Below are positions 46,613 through 56,900 of a stretch of 64,000 bases of DNA, one piece after another. Position 1 is the stretch's first letter, and each line of letters opens with the position of its first letter. Source of the stretch: Flabesymbios commensalis (Eukaryota > Annelida > Polychaeta > Terebellida > Flabelligeridae); assembly GCA_964017125.1 (NCBI GenBank), contig OZ024914.1, positions 26,641,073 to 26,705,072 on the forward strand, written 5' to 3'. The translations under genes and the position numbers were made by a program. The notes under the pieces were generated by a model. It had not been told where the DNA came from and did not search any database. It was given only the letters and a program-made list of their open reading frames with translations.

Positions 46613-47127
46613 GTTGGCCATCACCCTCATAAGTAAATAAACCTTCCGAGGATAATTAATCACATTCCGCGGATAAATAAAAACCTTCCGCGGACAATTA
46701 AAAACCTTCCGCGGACAATTAAAAACCTTCCGCGGATAATTAAAAACCTTCCGCGGACAATTAAAAACCTTCCGCGGATAATTAAAAACCTTCCGCGGAC
46801 AATTGAAAATCTTCCGCGGAGAATTAAAAATTAATTCTCCGCGGAAGATTTTTAATTGTTCGCGGAAGGTTTTTAATTATCCGCGGGAGGTTTTTAATTG
46901 TCCGCGGAAGGTTTTTAATTATCCGCGGAAGGTTTTTAATTGTCCGCGGATAATTTTTAATTTTCCGTGGAAGAATATAATTCTCCGCGGAAGGTTTTTA
47001 ATTATCCGCGGAAGGTTATAATTCTCCGCGGAAGGTTTTTAATTGCCTGCGGAAGGTTTCTAATTATCCACGGAATTTTTTTATTTATCCTCGGGAGGTT
47101 TATTTACTTATGAGGGTGATGGCCAAC
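46613..47127. mobile_element. Fold-back element built of 21-bp CCGCGG units, copy 1
   Basis: 515 bp. The ends are GTTGGCCATCACCCTCATAA at left and TTATGAGGGTGATGGCCAAC at right, about 43 bp in inverted repeat. Between them the left arm is a row of CCTTCCGCGGACAATTAAAA units. The right arm is the same unit reversed (TTTTTAATTGTCCGCGGAAGG type). They meet at AATTAAAAATTAATT near 46825-46840. The whole could fold into one long hairpin. TAT lies close to both ends. Copies are at 55694-56006 and 63141-63675. Confidence 0.9.
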
Positions 47128-47223
47128 TATACTCCATCGCCCTTTTAACACCTTTTCGGTGCCCTTTAATGCTACTCAGTCGTCCTTTAGCGCCGCTTCA
47201 TTGCTCTGTAATGCCCCTTCGTT

Positions 47224-49939
47224 ACACTTTAACGTCTACCCGTAGCCCTTTAACGCCTCTCAGCCAGCTTATAACACCTTCTTGTAACCTTTAAACACCC
47301 TCTCATCGCTATGGAACAACTTCAAATCTCCATTTAACGCCTCTCCATCACCATTTATTGCCTCTCCGTCATCTTTTAATGCACCCCATCACATTTTAAC
47401 GCATTCCAGTCATTCTTTAACTTTTAACACCTTCTATCGATATATAAAGTCTTTCTTCGCCCTTTAGCGACTCTCTGTGGCCCTTTAACAGCTTTTTATC
47501 GCCTTTTAGCGCCTGTTCGACGACCTTTAACACCTCTCCACTGCCCTTTAGCGCATCTCCATTGCTCTTTAAAGCCTCTCGTTCACCCCTTCACGCCTGC
47601 TTATCCCTCCACGTTGCCTTCTAACGCACTGGTCACACTTTACATGCTTTAAATCCTATTCTTCAATCGTTAACAGCTCTTTACCGCACTTGTATTCTTT
47701 TTGCTCGTTAACGCTTTCTCATTGCACTTGCACATCTCCCTTTAACGTCTCTTGGTCGCCCGTTCTCGTCGCTCTTAAAGATATCCATGAGTTATGTTGG
47801 TCGTGGTAGCCTTAAACAACCAACAATAGAGTGTTTGACATTAGGTCCCCCACGTGGGAGAAATGGATTTATTCTCAGCTATTGCTACTCTGCATGGGCC
47901 TAACCGATCCGAGGATAGTGCTGTGTTTTGAACCTAAAAACAGAGTCTATGGGCATGTCTGAGGGTAAATCCTCTGGACATACTGGAACCCCTCACAACC
48001 CACCATGCCCTAGCACCCAACCTTCACGTCATAATTTTTTTCATCATTCATCTCATCAATGGACTGCACTGTTGTTTTTATTGTATAACAATATCACTTA
48101 AATGCCCTTTAGTGCCGAAAAATGACGTGGAGAAATAATTTACTACTACTTAAACATACCCCATCACCTCTTAACGCTCTCCCATTTAATCCCTCTGCGT
48201 TTTCCATCGCCTTTTAATGCAACCCTGTCATCTTTTAACGCACCCTGTCACACTTGTACACACGTGTACAGCAATCATCCAAGGGAATCTGCAGCCTCCT
48301 CGTATATGGCTATAATCTTCGGATGGATTGCCTGCCAATACAGCTCACGCAGCAGTGCGGGCGCGGGTGTAGGCCGTGGTAGCCCTAAATTCACGTGGAA
48401 TGAATGGAGTTACCCTTTCTATTGTTACTCTGGGGATTATCCGACCCGAGGATAGCAGAGCTGTGCGAAATGCCACGGATTTTCAGCATTAAATCAGCAT
48501 TAAGTCCCCGGCCGTCTGGGCATGACCAGGAGTAAATCCCCTAGACATGCCCAGAACCCTTTATCGGGCGAGCGAAGGAAAACACTTTAACGTCTACCCG
48601 TAGCCCTTTAACGCCTCTCAGCCAGCTTATAACACCTTCTTGTAACCTTTAAACACCCTCTCATCGCTATGGAACAACTTCAAATCTCCATTTAACGCCT
48701 CTCCATCACCATTTATTGCCTCTCCGTCATCTTTTAATGCACCCCATCACATTTTAACGCATTCCAGTCATTCTTTAACTTTTAACACCTTCTATCGATA
48801 TATAAAGTCTTTCTTCGCCCTTTAGCGACTCTCTGTGGCCCTTTAACAGCTTTTTATCGCCTTTTAGCGCCTGTTCGACGACCTTTAACACCTCTCCACT
48901 GCCCTTTAGCGCATCTCCATTGCTCTTTAAAGCCTCTCGTTCACCCCTTCACGCCTGCTTATCCCTCCACGTTGCCTTCTAACGCACTGGTCACACTTTA
49001 CATGCTTTAAATCCTATTCTTCAATCGTTAACAGCTCTTTACCGCACTTGTATTCTTTTAGCTCGTTAACGCTTTCTCATTGCACTTGCACATCTCCCTT
49101 TAACGTCTCTTGGTCGCCCGTTCTCGTCGCTCTTAAAGATATCCATGAGTTATGTTGGTCGTGGTAGCCTTAAACAACCAACAATAGAGTGTTTGACATT
49201 AGGTCCCCCACGTGGGAGAAATGGATTTATTCTCAGCTATTGCTACTCTGCATGGGCCTAACCGATCCGAGGATAGTGCTGTGTTTTGAACCTAAAAACA
49301 GAGTCTATGGGCATGTCTGAGGGTAAATCCTCTGGACATACTGGAACCCCTCACAACCCACCATGCCCTAGCACCCAACCTTCACGTCATAATTTTTTTC
49401 ATCATTCATCTCATCAATGGACTGCACTGTTGTTTTTATTGTATAACAATATCACTTAAATGCCCTTTAGTGCCGAAAAATGACGTGGAGAAATAATTTA
49501 CTACTACTTAAACATACCCCATCACCTCTTAACGCTCTCCCATTTAATCCCTCTGCGTTTTCCATCGCCTTTTAATGCAACCCTGTCATCTTTTAACGCA
49601 CCCTGTCACACTTGTACACACGTGTACAGCAATCATCCAAGGGAATCTGCAGCCTCCTCGTATATGGCTATAATCTTCGGATGGATTGCCTGCCAATACA
49701 GCTCACGCAGCAGTGCGGGCGCGGGTGTAGGCCGTGGTAGCCCTAAATTCACGTGGAATGAATGGAGTTACCCTTTCTATTGTTACTCTGGGGATTATCC
49801 GACCCGAGGATAGCAGAGCTGTGCGAAATGCCACGGATTTTCAGCATTAAATCAGCATTAAGTCCCCGGCCGTCTGGGCATGACCAGGAGTAAATCCCCT
49901 AGACATGCCCAGAACCCTTTATCGGGCGAGCGAAGGAAA
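47224..49939. repeat. 1358-bp tandem duplication inside unit 1
   Basis: Two nearly identical direct copies, 47224-48581 and 48582-49939, differing by only a few bases in my reading. The junction GGAAAACACTTTAACG joins CGAAGGAAAACACT to TTACACTTTAACG, sharing ACACT, which fits slippage or microhomology-mediated duplication. Unit 2 has only one copy. Confidence 0.9.
47845..48160. repeat. Interspersed module with TACTACTACT tail, two diverged versions per unit
   Basis: CACGTGGGAGAAATGGATTT, CCGATCCGAGGATAGTGCTG, GGGTAAATCCTCTGGACAT, and GTGCCGAAAAATGACGTGG then TTTACTACTACTT. A second, diverged version starts at about 48390 (CACGTGGAATGAATGGAGTT, CCGACCCGAGGATAGC, GTAAATCCCCTAGACATG). It is interrupted by the 1358-bp duplication and ends at about 50098 with GTGCCGAAAAGTGACG and TTTACTACTACTACTTT. 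It resembles the 3' end of a retroposon with a TAC-type tail; the class is not established. Confidence 0.55.
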
Positions 49940-51504
49940 ACACTCTCAATAACCCACCATACCCTATCACCCCCACCCTTACATCATCATCTGTACATCT
50001 CATCAATTAACTACAACGTTTTTACCGTATTATAATGCCAATTAAAAGACCATTTGTGCCGAAAAGTGACGTAAAGCAATGATTTACTACTACTACTTTA
50101 AATATGATGTAGGCCTATATAATTGTAATGAACATCCCAGAAAGTTTTTTGTGTCATGTTTATATATATAGACATGTTAGTGTTTTTTCTATTTCTTGGC
50201 ACTTAAATGTAAATGTTAAAATGTTACTTAGGCCACATATTTTATATTGGCAGAATTTTTGAAGGCCACCTTGGCGACCATTTTCTGTGTAATCGTATTT
50301 GGAACTTCAAATTTGTCATTTAATAAATAAATATAATAAACTGTTTGTCTGGTCATGTTTATGTGTAATTAAAACTTCATCAACTATAGATTCTAGATCA
50401 AAATAATTGTTTTTTTTCAAATACTCAACATGGCTAAACATGCCCTTGAACAGGTGGTTTTCTATATTACTTTATGGTCGCACCACTATGCCGGGCATGC
50501 CCGAAAACACTATGGTTCACACCAAATCTGCTTGTATTCTGTCGAAAATGATAACAATTTATGGTTTGAATTGCACAAATGGCGACCATCTTGGGTTTTA
50601 GCAGTACTGAAATATATAAAGTACTTTCCGATCACACTATACCATGTCGGGCATACCTGTATTTTCTGGACATACCACTTTGTCGGGCGTACCAGAAAAC
50701 CCCATGGTAGACACCAAAATCACGAATCTGCTACTATTTTGGAAAATGATATCAATTTATTGTTTGACCTTGAACATATGGCGGCTATCTTGAATTTTAC
50801 CCTCAATACAATGTCATAAAGTATTTTCTGGTTATACCACTATGTCAGGCGTACCAGAAAACCCCATGGTAGACTACAAAAGCACGAATCTGCTACTATT
50901 CTGTAGAAAATTATATTGTTTGACCTTGCACAAATAGCGGCCATCTTGGATTTCGCGGCCCTTTTTTTAATTTAAAACACATTTTTCTGAAAACGCATTA
51001 TTTGAAGAATATTTGTGCCAAATTTAATCTTTTTATGGCAATTTGAAAGTTGTTTTCAGTTACAAAGCCCACTATTACATGTGTCTATACGTCGTTTGGA
51101 TTGAAATTTATGCCAAGCCCCGACTTGGCGGCCATCTTTGATTTATGCAAATTAAAAATTCCCTCCCAAGGATTTCTCTCCGGCAACCAAGCTAAATTTG
51201 CTCTACGCATCCATGTGAAACCATCAAAAAAACAATACACTTCTCACAACAACATGGTTGACTACATAACTGATAGGGGTGGCAACTGGACTATTATGCA
51301 AAAACATCATTAAAAAACGTTTTCAAACATTTTTATAATATTTACATATGTGTTCAAAAATACATGTTAAAAAAAACGTTTAAGAAACGTTTTTTTAATA
51401 AATATTTTGCATGACATTTGTTTTATAATATTCTGTTGACCGGACGTTTTAAATTTTCAAATGACCTTTTTAAAATGTTTGAAAAATGTTTTGTGTTTGC
51501 TAGG

Positions 51505-53999
51505 CATACGCTGGCATAATAGGCCTACTAGTGTAGCAGCGAAGTGACCAAAATTTGAGTCAACCTTCCCCCAAAAAACAGCATCACTTATCATATACTG
51601 TTGGAAAGCTTAAAAACTCAGAAATATTGCTAGGGGGGATAACAAGAACGAAATTTCGGACAAATTTGGTAATTTGACCCTTTGTGCACCATGGTATAAC
51701 ATATTATGTGACCTGTATATTTGGATCTCATACCTTACAAAACAAACAGAAGATTCATTAGCAGCATCCTTATTTACTTTTTAACTCGTTGGGATAATAC
51801 CCCATATGATGAGAAGCTAATGAAAAAAATATAAATTAAATTGAAAGACCATTTCTCTTCAAAAGCACCAACATGATTGAAGTTTAAAGTGCTCTAAATA
51901 TATTTACATTGTAACCATGTGTTTTAATATGTTGTGCGAATCCTCATTGGTGTTATTGAAGATGTCTTCAGATAATCTCACTATAGAAATAATTGAATTG
52001 AAAGTAAAAAGAATGACCCTTTGTGTCTATGGAATATTGAATTCTCATAATACATTTTTTCAGCATTTAAAGCTGGTATTTAATTTGCTATGATGTTAAT
52101 GATTTTTTGAATAGACGAGGTACATAGAATAAGATAAATACAGTGAGATACATCACAATTAAGGTAAACAACCATTTGTATTCAAAACCACAACAAACAG
52201 GTCGTTCTACTCGTATTAGATTTATTTTTTAGAAATTTGAAATTCTATGTCGCATATATAAATAGCTGAAAACAAATTTGATATTTGCCAAAAATAATAT
52301 CTTACTTAAAATGATTTTCGTATCACCTAAACTCTTTTAACAAAATGTGTCGAAAACAAATTAAAATAAATTGTTAAATTGTTAAATGAAAAAAGCACGT
52401 ATGCCTACTAATATTCAGGAGGCTAATGCACGTAAACTAGAGCGTATCTGCAAATTATGAAAGACATCTTAGGGTATGAAATATGGGTAAACATTTTCTC
52501 AACTACGGTTTTTTATGAAGAGCTTAATCATTTAACCGCCTTATTTGCGCGCTGAGGGCAGAAATGCTGTTATTTGCCACATCTTCTGGTCAATTTTTGG
52601 TAGATTTGAACAAAGTTACATTCAATATTAGGCTATAGACATCAATGGGTACATTGGACACTGTTTAAAACGCCACTGTTTAAAACGCAAATTAACTATA
52701 CATGATCATACGATTATCCCCGCAATCAATTATTACTACCAAAAATAGAATATATTCTGTATTCACAATCACTCGTTTCCATCACTTTCGGTTAGAGTAG
52801 TGCAAAATGGCATAGATGAAGCCATGTGTGTTAGATAGAAATTAGTGATGGAAAATGGTATAAAGGGAACTTTTCATGTTACTTATACAATAGATAGAGG
52901 TTAGAGTGGTGGAAGATACCACAAAAGGAAATTTCCGTATTCCTCCTATATATATAATAGATAGAGATTAGAGTGGTGTAAGATGACATAAAGGGTACTT
53001 TCCGTGTCCCTCTTACGCTAGATAAGATATTACATGCACACATAAGCAAGCAATAATGGAAGAAATAGAAAAATACCCTGTAGCATTTTATTATTATTCT
53101 TGTTTTATCAAATATTGGCTTAAAATTATATGTATACCTGATCACAGACATCCCGAAGTCTGTAATTCAATGTTGAAAGTTCTGAATGAGAGGTGTAGAA
53201 TAACATGGGCGTCCCATATTAAATGTCTTTTGGAAAGATTATGGTTTTAGTATTGTGTGGATTAGCCAAGGTGTTGGTGATGTAGATATATTTATGGCAT
53301 TTTATATATAAAACAAAGCTACAGGAACATTTTAAGAGTAAGTAGCTTGCCGGCCTTGGAAATATAAGTAAATTAGCAACTTATTCAAGATTTATTACAG
53401 AATTTGAATCAGCAAGGTATTTGAATTTTAAAATTATTAAGTCACATAGACAGGCATTATCTAGGTTAAGATGTTCCAGTCATATGTTACAAATTGAAGC
53501 AGGACGAAAAAAAACTTGTTAATGGCAGATTGTGCATTTCCTGTAAAGAATTATATATTATTGTTTTAGAAGATGAATGTCATTTCTTAATGCTATTTCC
53601 TGCTTATACAGAATTGAGATCGAATTATACATCTTACAGCAGTTTTATAGAAATACCAATAGAAACTGAGGAACATAAAATAATGAAATTAGCTTCATTT
53701 GTATATCATACAGAGAAACTCATACAAAGAAACTTAACTAATATGTATTGATATGTCCTACACAAATGTGTACTGTGTTTATTTGAATCTCTTATGCATT
53801 TATGTATGTATATAGCATGTGAAATTGTTTTGTACTATGGGCCTAAAGCTTTACAAAAATACTACTACTACTACCACTACCACTAAGATTAGAGTGGGTT
53901 AAAGATGGCATGAAGGGAATTTTCTGTGTTTCTCCTACACTCTATAGAGATTAGAGTGGTGGAATATTGCATACTGTACAGGGAACTTTCCGTGTTCTT
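51505..53999. other. Right flank of the large element, carried along in the tandem repeat
   Basis: 51505-52780 is AT-rich and shows no gene. 52780-53035 and 53885-53999 hold ~73-bp units of the type GATAGAGATTAGAGTGGTG...GGGAACTTTCCGTGTTCC. A LINE 3' fragment (53036-53884) sits between these two blocks, so it seems to have inserted into the minisatellite. Confidence 0.6.
53036..53884 (+). mobile_element. LINE 3' fragment with TAC-type tail, copy in unit 1
   Basis: The open segments MEEIEKYPVAFYYYSCFIKY with WLKIICIPDHRHPEV (from about 53056) and CISCKELYIIVLEDECHFLM with PAYTELRSNY (53494-53751) match the C-terminal part of a LINE ORF2. That part has the Cys-rich knuckle and EDExHFL signature. 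The tail is ACTACTACTACCACTACCAC near 53861-53885. There are frame breaks between the two segments. The unit 2 copy (60627-61292) lacks about 180 bp of the middle. Confidence 0.7.
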
Positions 54000-56900
54000 G
54001 ATGGGGTCAGAAAGTACTATAGACACTGCATTGCTGGGATCTTTTTCAAATGGCCATCATTAAAGGTAAGACTATTAATTTAAATTATTTTCGACATAAT
54101 AGAAGCAGATTCGTTATTTTCTTTGAAAGGCAATACTAGCCATCTAGAACCTAATTAGTTCACATCACCATAATCACGCAAACCCATAGTCCAAGAGCTG
54201 TCAGTGGCGGCGTAAAATATAAGATGGCCGTCATTTGTGCAAGTTCAAACGATAAATTTGTATCACATTCGACACAATAGAAGCATATTCACGATTTTCA
54301 TGTCTATCATATATGGGATTTCGGGTATGTGACATAGTGGTGTGACCATATAATGTGAGCCTACTTTAGACATTACATTGTGAGTAAAATCTAAGATGTC
54401 CCCATTTCTGCAAGATCAAACAATAAATTAGATACCATTTTCGCCAGACATAAAATTCCAGAATATTTGAAAGACTACACATGACCACAAGGATTTCCAC
54501 CAATAATTATGCTTTCTGAAAAATGTAATTTTGGAATTTATGTACATACATTAACACAATAGTACCCATGTTGCCTTTTTATCTCCTGTCCCTTTTTATC
54601 GAGTCCACATCATCTTTCAACACTTTTCCATTGCTCTTTAGTGCCTTCCGTCGTCTTTAACGCACCCCAAATCGCCCCTTCGACACATCCCCATCGTCAT
54701 CTAGCGCATTACTGTCACTCTTTAACGCCTCCTGGTTGAACTTTGAGGCCTTCTCATGACCCTTTAGTGCATCTCCAGCGACTTTAAACACATCAAATCG
54801 CCCTTTAACACCTTTTCCTGACTCTTTACCGCCTCTTCGACACCATTTAACGCCTCGTAAAACACATCATTACAATTTTTTTTTGTCCAACTACTACATT
54901 CTAAGCCAAGAATGGAGAGTTTTTGTTGACCAAGTACAAGCCAATTAATATCATGGTAGGCCTATTGGTACTATAATCAATTAGGTGTGATCGAGCTGTT
55001 GTTTATGAGAGATCCTCATCATGGTCGAATGTGTTTTAAGTCAGTTCTACATTCTTAGCTGTGAAAAAGGCTTCGGCTAAGAATGTAAAGCTCCTCGGGC
55101 TTTATCCTATACTTAAAACATTTGGCCTTCTTTCCACCATTAACGTCGCTCGCCAGTCACACTTTAACGCCTCCCCATCGGTCTTTAACGCTTCCCTGTC
55201 GTCCTTGAATGACTCTCGGTCACCTTTAGCGCCTTCCAGTAACTTCCTCGTACTTTATTGCTTCCTTGCCACCTTTTAGAGAACTCCGTCGCACTTAATG
55301 CCTTGCCATTGCCCTTTAACATCTTTCATAAATTCATCTTCGTCATTCTTGACAGGAACAATCCATTTTCTGTAGCAATTTGTGTCACATCTAGATAAAA
55401 TACACAGAGACATCTATCTTAATTTTCAAATTATGTATATACACTAGTATTCCCATTGCCCTGCAACTCTTCTCCATTGCCCTTTAACTCCCCTCCATCA
55501 CCCTTTATTGCCCTTTAAAGGCTCATCATCGCATTTCGACTGCTCTCCGTTGCCCTTCAAATTTTTCTGTTACTCTCCAAAGCCTCTCCATCACCCTTTA
55601 ACACCTCTCCATTGCTCTTTAGCACCTCCTATGAAACGCTTCCTCGTTGTACTTTAATGCATCTACATAGTCTTTGCACACCTCTCCATTATGGTTGGCC
55701 ATCACCCTCATAAGTAAATAAACCTTCCGAGGACAATTAAAAATCTTCAGCGGATAATTAAAAATTAATAATTTAATTATCCGCGGAAGGTTTTTAATTA
55801 TCCGCGGAAGGTTTTTAATTGTCCGCGGAAGGTTTTTAATTTTCCGTGGAAGATTATAATTCTCCGCGGAAGGTTTTTAATTATCCGCGGAAGGTTATAA
55901 TTCTCCGCGGAAGGTTTTTAATTGTCCGCGGAAGGTTTCTAATTATCCACGGATTTTTTTTATTTATCCTCGGAAGGTTTATTTACTTATGAGGGTGATG
56001 GCCAACTATACTCCATCGCCCTTTTAACACCTTTTCGGTGCCCTTTAATGCTACTCAGTCGTCCTTTAGCGCCGCTTCATTGCTCTGTAATGCCCCTTCG
56101 TTACACTTTAACGTCTACCCGTAGCCCTTTAACGCCTCTCAGCCAGCTTATAACACCTTCTTGTAACCTTTAAACACCCTCTCATCGCTATGGAACAACT
56201 TCAAATCTCCATTTAACGCCTCTCCATCGCCATTTAATGCCTCTCCGTCATCTTTTAATGCACCCCATCACATTTTAACGCATTCCAGTCATTCTTTAAC
56301 TCCTCTCAATTTCACATTAACGCCCTCCTCATCAGTCTTTAGCACATTTCTGTTGCCTTTTAACACCTTCTATCGATATATAAAGTCTTTTCTTCGCCCA
56401 TTAGCGACTCTCTGTGGCCCTTTAACAGCTTTTTATCGCCTTTTAGCGCCTGTTCGACGACCTTTAACACCTCTCCACTGCCCTTTAGCGCATCTCCGTT
56501 GCTCTTTAAAGCCTCTCGTTCACCCCTTCACGCCTGCTTATCCCTCCACGTTGCCTTCTAACACACTGTTCACACTTTACATGCTTTAAATCCTATTCTT
56601 CAATTGTTAACAGCTCTTTACCGCACTTGTATCCTTTTTGCTCGTTAACGCTTTCTCATTGCACTTGCACATCTCCCTTTAACGTCTCTTGGTCGCCCGT
56701 TCTCGTCGCTCTTAAAGATATCCATGAGTTATGTTGGTCGTGGTAGCCTTAAACAACCAACAATAGAGTGTTTGACATTAGGTCCCCCACGTGGGAGAAA
56801 TGGATTTATTCTCAGCTATTGTTACTCTGCATGGGCCTAACCGATCCGAGGATAGTGCTGTGTTTTGAACCTAAAAACAGAGTCTATTGGCATGTCTGGG

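Larger units (their letters stand above)
43968..51504. mobile_element. 7.5-kb non-coding element with long inverted termini
   Basis: The left terminus begins CCCAGCAGACACAAAC at 43968 and the right terminus ends TTTTGTGTTTGCTAGG at 51504. From both ends inward the two arms are inverted copies: GGTCAACAGAATAATATAAA, TATAGTCCAGTTGCCA, CACATGGAT, TTTAGCTTGGTTGCC, CCAAGATGGCGGCCAT. Together they cover roughly 43968-45330 and 50270-51504. Between them lie a minisatellite, a fold-back array and a 1358-bp tandem duplication. No transposase-like coding sequence is seen. The outer ends resemble CCCAGCAAACAC of the small palindromic elements. Its right three-quarters is repeated in tandem further right. 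Confidence 0.7.
44877..53999. repeat. Tandem unit 1 (9.1 kb) of a large direct repeat
   Basis: Begins GATGGGGTCAGAAAGTACTA and ends just before the same words at 54000. It includes the inner part of the large inverted-repeat element and 2.5 kb of its right flank. It is longer than unit 2 mainly because of the inner 1358-bp duplication, a longer fold-back array, and a ~180-bp LINE segment (about 53138-53316) missing from unit 2. Confidence 0.9.

Noticed and set aside
45440-47760. CRISPR-like regular array
   Set aside because: The short-period repeats here have no constant repeat with unique spacers; the units are degenerate and the genome is eukaryotic.
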